Shown here in pieces: positions 24,471-32,249 of a stretch of 41,397 nucleotides of DNA. Each line of letters opens with the position of its first letter. The first letter of the stretch is position 1. A model generated the notes under the pieces. That model was not told the origin of the DNA and did not search any database. It saw nothing but the letters and a program-made list of their open reading frames with translations. Where the stretch lies: NCBI RefSeq assembly GCF_902830275.1, contig NZ_CADESW010000035.1:1-41397 (forward strand). The letters are read 5' to 3'. This stretch comes from Burkholderia stagnalis. GTDB lineage: Bacteria > Pseudomonadota > Gammaproteobacteria > Burkholderiales > Burkholderiaceae. A program made the position numbers and the translations under genes.

Positions 24471-25750
24471 CGTGCGGCTCCGTCGAGTGCGCGCAGCGCC
24501 TTGTCGAAGAAATCCACCGCGCCGAAGTTGCCGGACTTCAGCGCGAGGCCGAGCGGCTCCGCGTCGATCGTCGCGGTCGCGGGCACGCCCGGATCGATCT
24601 GCGCGCCGATCTGCAGCGACTTCACGTCGAGCGCCTGCACCACCGCGCCGGACGTTTCGCCGCCCGCGACGACGAACTTGCGCACGCCGAGCGCGCGCAG
24701 GCCCTGCGCGATCGCGGCGAGCGTGCTTTCGACGAGATGGCCGGCCGCGTCGACGCCGAGCGCCTGCTGCACGGCCTTCACTTCGTCAGGGGTGGCGGTT
24801 GCATAGATCAGCACCGGCTCGGGCAGGCGCGCACGCGCGAACGCGAGCGCCTGCTCGACGACCGGCTCGCCGCGCGCCGCCGCGAGCGGATCGATGCGAA
24901 AGCTCGGGCAATGCGCGCGCCATTCGGCGACCTGCGCGTTGGTCGCCTTCGACGCGCTGCCTGCGAGCACCGTCGAATAGCCGTCGATGCGGGGCAGCGA
25001 CGCTGCGTTGTCGCGCTCGGGCAGCAGGCCAGCGGTGCGGAAATTCGCGGGCAGGCCGAGCGCGATGCCCGAGCCGCCGGTGACGAGCGGCAGGTCCGCA
25101 CAGGCCTCGCCGAGCACGTAGAGATCGCGGTCGGACAGCGCATCGGCGATCGCGAAGCGCGCGCCTTCCGCGCGCAGCTGCGCGATCGTCGCGCGCACCG
25201 CGGCGGAGCCGAGGCCGATCGCATCGTGGCGGATCAGGCCGACGCGCGACGGCGTCTGGCGCTGCAGCACGCGCACGAGGTTCGCGTCCTTCATCGGCGT
25301 GAGCGGATGGTTCTCCATTCCCGATTCGTTCAGCAGCGTATCGCCGACGAACAGGTGGCCGCGGAAGATCGTGCGGCCGTTCTCCGGGAACGCCGGGCAC
25401 GCGATCGCGAAGCCGCCGCCGGCCGCGTCGAGCAGCGCGTCGGCGACCGGGCCGATGTTGCCCGCGTCGGTGGAGTCGAACGTCGAGCAGTACTTGAAGA
25501 AGAACTGGCGGCAGCCCTGCGCGCGCAGCCATTCGTACGCGGCGAGCGATTGCGCGACCGCGTCGGCCGCGGGAATCGTGCGCGACTTCAGCGCGACGAC
25601 GATCGCGTCGGCGTCGAGCGTGGCGCCATCGGCCGGCACGCCGATCGTCTGTACGGTGCGCATGCCGCTCTTGACGAGCATGTTCGCGAGATCGGTCGCG
25701 CCGGTGAAATCGTCGGCGATGCAGCCGAGCAGGGGACGGGAAGCGGTCAT
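24467..25750 (-). CDS. otnK: 3-oxo-tetronate kinase OtnK
   Basis: A 427-residue member of the four-carbon acid sugar kinase family (formerly DUF1537). The N-terminal substrate domain starts GCIADDFTGATDLANMLV with the family Asp pair, and F-K-Y-C-S-T-F-D-S-T and P-A-F-P-E-N-G-R-T follow. The C-terminal nucleotide domain holds V-A-G-G-E-T-S-G-A-V. It phosphorylates 3-oxo-tetronate at C4 with ATP, making the OtnC substrate. It sits 19 bases downstream of ltnD and overlaps otnC. Start and length are ordinary. Confidence 0.92.
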   Translation of the reverse strand: MTASRPLLGCIADDFTGATDLANMLVKSGMRTVQTIGVPADGATLDADAIVVALKSRTIPAADAVAQSLAAYEWLRAQGCRQFFFKYCSTFDSTDAGNIGPVADALLDAAGGGFAIACPAFPENGRTIFRGHLFVGDTLLNESGMENHPLTPMKDANLVRVLQRQTPSRVGLIRHDAIGLGSAAVRATIAQLRAEGARFAIADALSDRDLYVLGEACADLPLVTGGSGIALGLPANFRTAGLLPERDNAASLPRIDGYSTVLAGSASKATNAQVAEWRAHCPSFRIDPLAAARGEPVVEQALAFARARLPEPVLIYATATPDEVKAVQQALGVDAAGHLVESTLAAIAQGLRALGVRKFVVAGGETSGAVVQALDVKSLQIGAQIDPGVPATATIDAEPLGLALKSGNFGAVDFFDKALRALDGAAR

Positions 25751-25769
25751 GACGATGGCCTTGTTCAGA

Positions 25770-26660
25770 TCAACGGGAAGGCGGCAGCGTGATGCCGGGG
25801 AAGGTCTTGATCACGGCGGAATCGTCCTCGCCGCCGTGGCCGGCGCTCGATGCGCTCATGAACATCTGGTGCGCGGCGGCCGACAGCGGCAGCGGGAATT
25901 TGCTGCGGCGCGCGGTGTCGAGCACGAGGCCGAGATCCTTCACGAAGATGTCGACCGCGGACAGCGGCGTGTAGTCGCCGTTCAGGATGTGCGGCACGCG
26001 GTTCTCGAACATCCACGAGTTGCCGGCGCTGTGCGTGATCACGTCGTACAGCGCATCGGGATCGACGCCTTCGCGCAGGCCGAGCGCCATCGCTTCGGCC
26101 GCTGCCGCGATGTGCACGCCGGCCAGCAGCTGGTTGATGATCTTCACTTTCGAGCCGACGCCGTGCGCATCGCCGAGGCGATAGACCTTGCCCGCGATCG
26201 CGGCCAGCACGTCGTCGCAGGCTTCGTATGCGGCGGCCGGGCCGGACGTCATCATCGTCATCTCGCCCGATGCCGCGCGCGCGGCGCCGCCGGACACCGG
26301 CGCGTCGAGCATCTGCAGGCCCGCGGCCTCGATGCGGGCGCCGAGCGCGATCGCGAACTCGGGCGCGACGGTCGCGCTCGCGATCACGACGCCGCCCGGT
26401 TTCATCCGCGCGAGAGCGCCCTGTTCGCCGAACAGCACCGTTTCCGTCTGCGCCGCATTGACGACGAGCGTGACGACGACATCGCACTGCGCGCCGAGCT
26501 CGGCGGGCGTCGCGCACGCGATGCCGCCTTCCGCCGCGAATGCGTTCAGCACGCTTTCACGCACGTCGCACGCGTGCACGCGGAAGCCCGCGCGCAGCAG
26601 CGAGCGCGCAACGCCGAGGCCCATTGCGCCGAGGCCGATGACTCCAACATTTCGTGACAT
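25770..26660 (-). CDS. ltnD: L-threonate dehydrogenase LtnD
   Basis: A 296-residue beta-hydroxyacid dehydrogenase. The NAD motif VIGLGAMGLGVA is at the N-terminus, the substrate motif D-A-P-V-S-G-G-A-A-R-A-A-S-G in the middle, and the catalytic Lys in GSKVKIINQLLAG. LtnD oxidises L-threonate to 2-oxo-tetronate, the same intermediate DenD makes. The frame is open to 26696; I use the ATG at 26660 because the Rossmann fold begins a few residues later. It is the first catabolic gene after the regulator and closely followed by otnK. Confidence 0.88.
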   Translation of the reverse strand: MSRNVGVIGLGAMGLGVARSLLRAGFRVHACDVRESVLNAFAAEGGIACATPAELGAQCDVVVTLVVNAAQTETVLFGEQGALARMKPGGVVIASATVAPEFAIALGARIEAAGLQMLDAPVSGGAARAASGEMTMMTSGPAAAYEACDDVLAAIAGKVYRLGDAHGVGSKVKIINQLLAGVHIAAAAEAMALGLREGVDPDALYDVITHSAGNSWMFENRVPHILNGDYTPLSAVDIFVKDLGLVLDTARRSKFPLPLSAAAHQMFMSASSAGHGGEDDSAVIKTFPGITLPPSR

Positions 26661-26720
26661 GGTCAACCTTGATCGATTCGTGACAGGGGGCGGCATCTGC
26701 CGAATGCAGCGCCGCCGCGT

Positions 26721-27434
26721 TCAGCAGATGCCGGCTTCCGCGAGACGGCGGGCGGCGTTGTACATGTGCGTGCGCGCGGCGTTGCGGGCTGCCATCGGGT
26801 CGCGCGCGCGAATCGCGTCGGCGATCGCCGCATGCTCTTCGCGAACCTGCCGCGAGAAATCCTCGCGCGTCGCCTCGTTGCCGCGCGTGACCTTCACGCC
26901 CGCTTCGAGGTACTGGTTCAGGAACTGCAGCGTCTTCAGGAAATACGGATTGCCGGTGACGGCCGCGATCGTGCGGTGGAACGCGACGTCCTCCGCGACG
27001 CCGTCGCGCCCTTCGGCCACCGCGTCGTCGATCTTGCGCAGCGCATCGTCGATGTCGTCCATGTCGTCATCCGTGCGATGCAGCGCGGCTTCGGCGGCGA
27101 CTTCCGCCTCGATCGCGCGGCGCACCGCGAGCAGGTGCGGCAGCGAGCTCGCCTCGACCGCTTCCGCGTAGTCGATGCGCAGCGGCCGGATCGCGCCGTG
27201 CTGGTTCACGTAGACGCCGCTGCCCTGGCGCGGCTCGACCACGCCCTCGTTCTTCAGGCGCGAGATCGCCTCGCGGATCACGGTGCGGCTCACGCCGAAT
27301 TCCTGCGCGAGCACGGCCTCGGTCGGCAGCTTGCCGGTGGCCGCGAAACTGCCGACTTCGATCTGCTTGAGCAGCTGCTGCGCGACGTGATCGCTCATCG
27401 CGCGAGCGGGAATTTTCTCGAACATGGTGTTCAT
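26721..27434 (-). CDS. GntR-family (FadR/FCD) regulator of the tetronate operon
   Basis: A 237-residue protein. The winged helix is at residues 8-78 (GKLPTEAVLAQEFGVSRTVI, then REAISRLKNEG, then the wing Q-G-S-G-V-Y-V). The FCD ligand domain is at about 95-225, with D in AEDVAFHRTI and the His of EEHAAI and TH near the end likely to bind metal. It is the first gene of the transcript, 60 bases before ltnD, and probably represses the operon until a tetronate is present. A matching inverted repeat lies directly in front of its start codon. Confidence 0.88.
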   Translation of the reverse strand: MNTMFEKIPARAMSDHVAQQLLKQIEVGSFAATGKLPTEAVLAQEFGVSRTVIREAISRLKNEGVVEPRQGSGVYVNQHGAIRPLRIDYAEAVEASSLPHLLAVRRAIEAEVAAEAALHRTDDDMDDIDDALRKIDDAVAEGRDGVAEDVAFHRTIAAVTGNPYFLKTLQFLNQYLEAGVKVTRGNEATREDFSRQVREEHAAIADAIRARDPMAARNAARTHMYNAARRLAEAGIC

Positions 27435-27435
27435 G

Positions 27436-27464
27436 TTTGTAAGGTGATGTGGTCATCATACAAA
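27436..27464. promoter_or_regulatory. Candidate GntR operator in front of gntR-ltnD-otn operon
   Basis: The outer arms TTTGTA (27436-27441) and TACAAA (27459-27464) enclose TGATG-TGGT-CATCA (27445-27458), so two nested inverted repeats share one centre. The site begins two bases from the gntR ATG and would block transcription or early elongation. Autoregulation is inferred. Confidence 0.55.
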
Positions 27465-27529
27465 TTTTTAGGAGAAAGGGCGCATCCGGAATAACCCTCG
27501 TTCGGCCGGGACATCTTCGGCGAATTTGA

Positions 27530-27545
27530 TTGGAACCGGTTCCAA
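27530..27545. promoter_or_regulatory. Perfect 16-bp palindrome of LacI-operator type
   Basis: TTGGAACCGGTTCCAA is an exact palindrome with a central CG, the form seen in operators of many LacI-family sugar regulators. It lies 96 bases upstream of the gntR ATG and 127 bases upstream of the patatin gene, so it could act on either side. No LacI gene is present in the window. Confidence 0.6.
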
Positions 27546-27671
27546 ATCGCAGCAACTTCACGCGATCATGTGGGGCCGGTGCGCGGGGGCGCGACGCTGC
27601 GCCGATCGCCTAAACTGGACTGGATCGACCTGTCCGGGTCCGATCCAACGCCGCACCCAGCGAGGCACGTC

Positions 27672-28811
27672 ATGACCGTGAGCCAGCCAGCCCGAACGGA
27701 ATTGCCGGGGCAAGTCGTTCTCGTGTTGCAGGGCGGCGGCGCGCTGGGCGCGTTCCAGCTCGGCGTCTACCAGGCGATGGACGAGGCCGGCATCCAGCCC
27801 GACTGGGTGGTCGGCACGTCCATCGGCGCGATCAATGCGGCGCTGATCGCCGGGAACCGGCCGGAGCATCGCTTGCAGCGGGTCGCGGAGTTCTGGAGCC
27901 GGGTGACCGAGCGCTCCCGGCTGCGCGTGCCCGCCGTGCTGCCGGGCTGGAGCCGGCTGTTCGCCGAGCTGATGATCATCGGCGGCGGCATCGCCGGGTT
28001 CTTCGAGCCGAACCCGGCGTCGTGGCTCGGGCCGATGGCGCGGCTGGGCGCCGAGCGCGCGTCGTACTACCTGATCGCGCCGCTGCGCGACACGCTGAGC
28101 ACGCTGATCGACGTCGAGATGCTGAACGCCGGCCAGCCGCGCCTGACCGTCGGCGCGGTGAACGCGTGCACCGGCGCGATGCGCTATTTCGACACGCGCG
28201 AACAGCCGCTCGCCGTCGAGCACATCATGAGCTCGGCCGCGCTGCCGCCCGCTTTCCCGGCCGTGAGAATCGGCGGCCAGCCGTACTGGGACGGCGGCGT
28301 GTATTCCAATACGCCGGTCGAGGTGGTGCTGGACGACAGGCCGCGCAGGAGTTCGATCATCTTCTCGGTGCAGATGTGGAATCCGGTCGGCCCCGAGCCG
28401 GAAACCATCCTGCAGGTATCGGAGCGGCAGAAGGACATCCAGTACGCGAGCCGGACCGACAGCCATATCGCGCGTCAGCAGCAGATCCACCGGCTGCGCC
28501 ACGTGATCCGCGAACTGGTCGCGCACGTGCCCGAGGCCGAGCGCGCGACGGCCGAGGTGCGTGCGCTGGCGGCCTGGGGATGCCAGACAACCATGCGCGT
28601 GATCAAGCTCGCCGCGCCCCGGCTCGACGGCGACAACCAGTTCAAGGACATCGACTTCACGCCGGCCGGCATCGCGGCGCGCCGGCAGGCGGGCTACGAG
28701 GCGGCGCGGCAGGCGATTGCCGCGCGCCCGTGGGACATGCCGATGGATCCGATCGACGGGATGACCGTCTACAGCGCGGACGAACCCGCGGGCGGCGAAG
28801 GGCACGCGTGA
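27672..28811 (+). CDS. Patatin-like phospholipase (with DUF3734-type C-terminus)
   Basis: A 379-residue protein. The patatin motifs are the oxyanion loop GGGALGAFQLGVYQAM, the nucleophile elbow G-T-S-I-G, and the second catalytic residue in W-D-G-G (YWDGGVYSNTP). The C-terminal 110 residues, with an Arg-rich R-Q-Q-Q-I-H-R-L-R-H stretch, correspond to the extension that accompanies such proteins in proteobacteria. It hydrolyses an ester or lipid; the substrate is unknown. No signal peptide is seen, so a cytoplasmic place is likely. ATG at 27672 follows GCGAGG. The upstream open frame to 27570 is not homologous. Confidence 0.88.
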   Translation: MTVSQPARTELPGQVVLVLQGGGALGAFQLGVYQAMDEAGIQPDWVVGTSIGAINAALIAGNRPEHRLQRVAEFWSRVTERSRLRVPAVLPGWSRLFAELMIIGGGIAGFFEPNPASWLGPMARLGAERASYYLIAPLRDTLSTLIDVEMLNAGQPRLTVGAVNACTGAMRYFDTREQPLAVEHIMSSAALPPAFPAVRIGGQPYWDGGVYSNTPVEVVLDDRPRRSSIIFSVQMWNPVGPEPETILQVSERQKDIQYASRTDSHIARQQQIHRLRHVIRELVAHVPEAERATAEVRALAAWGCQTTMRVIKLAAPRLDGDNQFKDIDFTPAGIAARRQAGYEAARQAIAARPWDMPMDPIDGMTVYSADEPAGGEGHA

Positions 28812-28893
28812 TGCCGTTCAGCCGCGAGCGGCGGCGCCCGGCTGATCGCAGCGGCCGATGGTGCGGCCGTGCCGGGCGGCCGGTCAATGCTGG

Positions 28894-28899
28894 TATGCT
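28894..28899 (+). promoter_or_regulatory. Candidate extended -10 promoter for the small gene at 28931
   Basis: TGGTATGCT (28891-28899) has an extended TGn followed by TATGCT, with the ribosome site AGGAGG 21 bases downstream. The -35 is poor, as is common with an extended -10. Confidence 0.35.
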
Positions 28900-28930
28900 G
28901 GCCTTCATGACATCCGCTCAGGAGGTCGCC

Positions 28931-29170
28931 ATGGCGACGAAGCACGTCTCGAAGAAAAAGTACCTGAAGATCCTGAACAAGCGTCTGCGTGCCGAGCCCG
29001 ATGCGCCGTCCGGCACGTCGTTCGTGTTCTACCCGCCGGGCGCGAAGGCGAAGGACGCGACCGGCGTCATCTCCAGCGAGCCGGGCAGCGAGCATGCGCT
29101 CGCGATGATGGCCGCGATCCAGGGCAAGGCTGCCGAGGAATTCGTCGTGACGGGAAAGCGGGCGAAGTAA
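28931..29170 (+). CDS. Small basic conserved hypothetical protein (79 aa)
   Basis: ATG at 28931 has a perfect AGGAGG six to eleven bases upstream. The product is Lys-rich at the N-terminus (MATKHVSKKKYLKILNKRLR) and ends in a G-K-R-A-K tail. The middle, S-G-T-S-F-V-F-Y-P-P-G-A-K, and the H-A-L-A-M-M-A-A-I helix suggest a small soluble fold. I recognise no named family. An in-frame upstream ATG at 28907 lies ahead of the ribosome site and is rejected. A GC-rich hairpin without a T-run follows at 29172-29196, between convergent genes. Confidence 0.72.
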   Translation: MATKHVSKKKYLKILNKRLRAEPDAPSGTSFVFYPPGAKAKDATGVISSEPGSEHALAMMAAIQGKAAEEFVVTGKRAK

Positions 29171-29204
29171 CGCGCGGCGGCCGGGGGCCGCGCGCGTCGC
29201 CCCA

Positions 29205-30128
29205 TCAGAACCGCACGACCGTCTTGCGCTCGACGTTGAAGCCGTCGCGCAGGATGCACGCCGAGTCCGCGAAGTAGCGTTGGGTTTCCGACAGCAGATC
29301 CGCGTTGCCGCGATGGCAGAACACCACGCCCGATCCTTCCTCGGTCAGCAGCTCGCCGATCAGCGACTCGGGCTGCGCGACATCGGCCAGATGGACGTTC
29401 TGCACGCCCTGCGCGAGCGCATCGAGCGCTTCGCGCACATAGCGCGAAGCGGCGGCGCACGGGTGCTCGGCCAGCCACTGCTCGAGCTCCGTCATCCCGT
29501 ATAGCCCGGCCAGCGCGTCCAGTTCGCCCAGCACCGCGTGCTCGACCATCATCACCAGCGTCACGGCGCCGGTTCGCTGCGCAATCAGGCTGCCGAGCCG
29601 CTCGGGGTCCAGCAAGCGATCCCGGCCGCCGTCGTCCGGCGCGACGGGCATCACCACCGGCACGAGCCCATGCTCCCGAAATGCGTCGAACGCGGTTGCG
29701 TCGAACTGCGTGACCGGGCTCAGGTTCGCGTGGTCCGACTCGGCGCCGGCGGTCATCAGGCCGCCGTCCTGGCCGCTGACGCCGAGCGCCTTTACGCCAT
29801 GGCTGCCGATCAGGCGCACCAGCTCGTGGTTGACGTCGGCCATCATCGCGCGGGCGGCCTGCACGGCGCGCGCGTCGCCCGGATCGGGCGGCGCGGTCTT
29901 GCGGAACGCCGGCAGCCCGCCGTGCACGACGACGGGGCGAACGCCGGTCAGCGCCAGCAGCGCGACGTCCTGCGCGAACGACATGCGGGCGCGGGGCGCA
30001 TGCACGGCGGAGCCGCCATGGACGATGACGACGGTCTGCCCGTGCAGCGCCTGCATGAACGGCAGCGAGCGGGCCAGCCTGGCCACCTGCTGCGACGGGA
30101 CGGCTTTGCTTTCAGGGTCTGGGAACAT
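29205..30128 (-). CDS. Acetylglutamate-kinase-like protein, probable pseudokinase
   Basis: A 307-residue amino-acid-kinase-fold protein clearly related to ArgB (TVVIVHGGSAV, then RPVVVHGGLP, then V-N-H-E-L-V-x-L-I-G-S-H-G-V-K-A-L-G-V-S-G-Q-D-G). Functional residues are missing. The Lys of the V-I-K-Y-G-G motif is Val (V36-H37-G38-G39). The G-L-R-V-T substrate Arg loop is replaced by F-R-K-T-A-P. G-G-M-x-P-K, carrying the second phosphate-contacting Lys, is replaced by A-A-A-S-R-Y near residue 230. It therefore probably does not phosphorylate N-acetylglutamate and may bind a ligand or a partner. It lies 50 bases downstream of a PTS EIIA gene on the same strand. The ATG at 30128 starts at the homology, and its ribosome site is modest. 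Confidence 0.8.
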   Translation of the reverse strand: MFPDPESKAVPSQQVARLARSLPFMQALHGQTVVIVHGGSAVHAPRARMSFAQDVALLALTGVRPVVVHGGLPAFRKTAPPDPGDARAVQAARAMMADVNHELVRLIGSHGVKALGVSGQDGGLMTAGAESDHANLSPVTQFDATAFDAFREHGLVPVVMPVAPDDGGRDRLLDPERLGSLIAQRTGAVTLVMMVEHAVLGELDALAGLYGMTELEQWLAEHPCAAASRYVREALDALAQGVQNVHLADVAQPESLIGELLTEEGSGVVFCHRGNADLLSETQRYFADSACILRDGFNVERKTVVRF

Positions 30129-30178
30129 GGGAAAGGTCGGTGAATGGACGGGGTGGCCGCGGGTTGCCGCGCCGCGCA

Positions 30179-30700
30179 TCAGCGCGTGCCCTGCATCAGC
30201 GCGGCGATCTCGTCGGGTGTCTGCGCGGCGCGCGCGGCCAGCCTGAACTGACGCTTGCCGAGGAACCGCGCGGCGTCGGCCAGCAGTTCGAGGTGTTCCC
30301 GGTCGTCTTCCTCGGGCATCACCAGCAGCAGGAACTCGCCGACGGGCTTGCCGTCCGGCGCATCGAAGCCGAACGGGTACAACGCGCGAACGAACAGGCC
30401 GAGCGCCGCGCCGACACCGCCGACGCGCGCATGCGGCAGCGCGACGCCCTGGCCGAGACCGGTCGAGCCGAGCTGCTCGCGCTTCATCAGCTCGGTGCGG
30501 ATCCGCTCGGCGGCCAGCCCATAGCGGCGCTGCAGATGCAGCGCCGCGTACTCGAACAACTGGTTCGGGCTCTCGACCGGCGCATCGAGCAGGATGTTCT
30601 CCGGCGGGCACGCGCGGGCCAGCCGGGTGACGGCGGGCATCCCGTCGTATCGGTGAGGCACGCCGGGTTGGCCGCCGTCGGCGGGACTGTGTGATTGCAT
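30179..30700 (-). CDS. PTS EIIA (mannitol/fructose-type, PtsN-like) domain protein
   Basis: A 173-residue protein whose residues 33-170 form an EIIA type-2 domain. The phosphorylatable His is H90 in V-A-L-P-H-A-R-V, preceded by S-T-G-L-G-Q-G, and L-L-x-x-M-P-E-E-D-D-R-E-H-L-x-L-L follows in its proper place. There is no EIIB or EIIC gene nearby, which points to a regulatory role like PtsN of the nitrogen PTS rather than sugar transport. GGAGAG is placed before the ATG at 30700; the open frame to 30835 is shadow. It is probably co-transcribed with the ArgB-like gene. Confidence 0.85.
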   Translation of the reverse strand: MQSHSPADGGQPGVPHRYDGMPAVTRLARACPPENILLDAPVESPNQLFEYAALHLQRRYGLAAERIRTELMKREQLGSTGLGQGVALPHARVGGVGAALGLFVRALYPFGFDAPDGKPVGEFLLLVMPEEDDREHLELLADAARFLGKRQFRLAARAAQTPDEIAALMQGTR

Positions 30701-30831
30701 GCGGATCTCTCCGTGACCGGGCTGGTGACAGAGGAATCCTAGACAAAACCCTGTAAAGACGGTGTCAGATACAGGGCGGCCGGACATAAAAATTGCGTAT
30801 CGATGTGCCGCCGATGTGTGATCACGAGCGG

Positions 30832-31062
30832 TCACGAAGCGCGCAGCATGAACAGCAGCATCGCCAGCAGATAGATCGCGATGCCGACATCCGGCGCGCC
30901 GCTCGCGATGACCGCGAACGCCACCGCGGCGCTCGCGACGAGCAGGAGTTTCGGCTTTGGCGGACGGCGGTGGCGTGTGCCCGAAGTGTCTTCATGCATT
31001 GCGCCGGCTCGTGCGCCGAGCGCGGATTTCCAGAACGTCAAGCCAAGCATGATGGGTTCCAT
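30832..31062 (-). CDS. Small membrane protein (76 aa), unknown
   Basis: The product starts MEPIMLGLTFWKSALGARAG. It has a basic, Pro-rich middle (R-H-R-R-P-P-K-P-K) and two hydrophobic segments (about 38-52 and 55-72) that could form a hairpin in the membrane. A second ATG at 31050 would remove four residues and cannot be excluded. I do not recognise it. It is 56 bases downstream of the gene at 31119 on the same strand and may belong to the same transcript. Confidence 0.5.
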   Translation of the reverse strand: MEPIMLGLTFWKSALGARAGAMHEDTSGTRHRRPPKPKLLLVASAAVAFAVIASGAPDVGIAIYLLAMLLFMLRAS

Positions 31063-31118
31063 AGGTGAGAGTGGCGACGATGGACGGGGCGCCCGGGTCG
31101 CGGCGCCCCGGCAGCGCG

Positions 31119-31490
31119 TCAGCAACGTTCCATCTTGAGCACGCGCGAGACCTGGCCGATCGTCAGCCCGCTGTTGCGCACATAGGGCGCGTAGTCGAGC
31201 GGCGCGGTGAGGGATGCGCTGACCACGAACCGGCCGACGAAGCGAAACGCGTCCGTCTCCATCTTGAGGAACACCGGAATCGCGTCGCCCTGCATGGCGA
31301 GCGTGCGGCCGGCGGCGCGCGCGGACGCGCTGCCGTCGCAGATGATCACGTCGGGCGCGTGCGGGTTGAGGTCCGTGCGCAGGCACGCGGCCACCACCCG
31401 GCCGTTCTTCGTCGGGAGAAACGCCTGCTTGCTGCCGCCACACACGGTGTGGATGAATTCACGGGTGTAGTTCTTGTTGATGTCGAACAT
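31119..31490 (-). CDS. Hypothetical protein (123 aa), weakly SRA/PUA-like
   Basis: ATG at 31490 follows AGGAGC by seven bases. The protein begins MFDINKNYTREFIHTVCGGS. It contains C-G-G-S-K-Q-A-F-L-P-T-K-N-G-R-V-V-A-A-C, P-D-V-I-I-C-D-G and, later, I-P-V-F-L-K-M-E-T-D-A-F-R-F-V-G-R-F. The last pattern, a strand followed by F-R-Y/F-x-G-R/x-F/Y, recalls SRA/EVE-like nucleic-acid-binding modules found in modification-dependent restriction proteins. This is a weak, by-eye resemblance only. It is encoded 89 bases downstream of a possible winged-helix protein. Confidence 0.6.
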   Translation of the reverse strand: MFDINKNYTREFIHTVCGGSKQAFLPTKNGRVVAACLRTDLNPHAPDVIICDGSASARAAGRTLAMQGDAIPVFLKMETDAFRFVGRFVVSASLTAPLDYAPYVRNSGLTIGQVSRVLKMERC

Positions 31491-31579
31491 GACGATGCTC
31501 CTGGGTTGCCGAACACAATGTGCTCGATAAGGGATGCGAATCAATTTGCCTGCGCCACGCGTCGTGAAAGCGCACGCGA

Positions 31580-31906
31580 TCAGCCGGGGCGGTGCAAGCC
31601 CGCGCTCGACGCGTCCGCCGTTCGCCGCCGCAGGCTGCGGCGAACCGGTGGGGCCTCGTCGTCCGGGCTGCGCCACGCGCTCAGGATCCGCAGCACGGCC
31701 TGGCCGGTACGCGTAATGGAAAATTCGGGGCCGCCCGCTTTCGACTCGATCAATTCGGCCAGCCCGGCCTCGCGCAGCGCGGTGAGGTCGAGCGTGCCGG
31801 ATTCGGCCGCGACGGGCGCCTGGTCGAGCAGCATCAGCGCCGCGATTTCATGCGCGCTCAGTCTCGGCGTTGCCGACGGCGCGCACACCACGGTTCGGTT
31901 TTTCAT
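31580..31906 (-). CDS. Hypothetical protein (108 aa), possible winged-helix fold
   Basis: ATG at 31906 is preceded by AAGGATGACAG. The sequence L-S-A-H-E-I-A-A-L-M-L-L-D, then L-T-A-L-R-E-A-G-L-A-E-L-I-E, then F-S-I-T-R-T-G-Q-A-V-L-R-I-L has the helix, recognition-helix and wing order of MarR-like or other wHTH domains ending in the T-x-x-G-x-x-x-L motif. The last 30 residues are Arg-rich. The binding partner is unknown; the next gene downstream is the candidate SRA-like protein. Confidence 0.6.
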   Translation of the reverse strand: MKNRTVVCAPSATPRLSAHEIAALMLLDQAPVAAESGTLDLTALREAGLAELIESKAGGPEFSITRTGQAVLRILSAWRSPDDEAPPVRRSLRRRTADASSAGLHRPG

Positions 31907-32249
31907 CTGTCATCCTTATTGCATCGGGCACGGCCGCACGCGCTCGCGCAGCCGGCCGAACAGCACGGTGCCGCCCGGGTCGCGTCACGCGCGGTAGCCG
32001 GGTTGTGTGAAAAGGTGCACGGGGATGGAACTACGACGCGCACCGCTCGCCTGGGCGGCAAGACGGTGGCTCAAGAAAGAGAGGCGCAGACGTCCTGCCT
32101 GTCAGGCAGCGAAACGACTTGGTGGGCGGGGACATCGGATGGTCATGTCACGTGCTCTCGGTTGGATTGCGATGACATTCTAGTGAACGGCGGAGCGGCC
32201 GCAAGTAAAAAGGTCGTAAAGGTGAGCGAAGCCTGTCGCGGCGCACGGC
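31907..32249. other. Intergenic region with a perfect short palindrome
   Basis: These 343 bases carry no gene I can support. CTGCCTGTCAGGCAG (32095-32109) is a 7+1+7 perfect inverted repeat. It may be an operator for the minus-strand small-gene set starting at 31906, or a weak hairpin after the regulator gene. There is no T-run next to it. Confidence 0.4.

Noticed and set aside
29172..29196. GC-rich hairpin between convergent genes
   Set aside because: A strong stem but no T-run on either strand, so not called a terminator.
31980..32110. Possible glycine riboswitch-like segment near GAGAGAGGCGC
   Set aside because: The paired elements of a glycine aptamer could not be found, and the region is not in front of a glycine gene on either strand.
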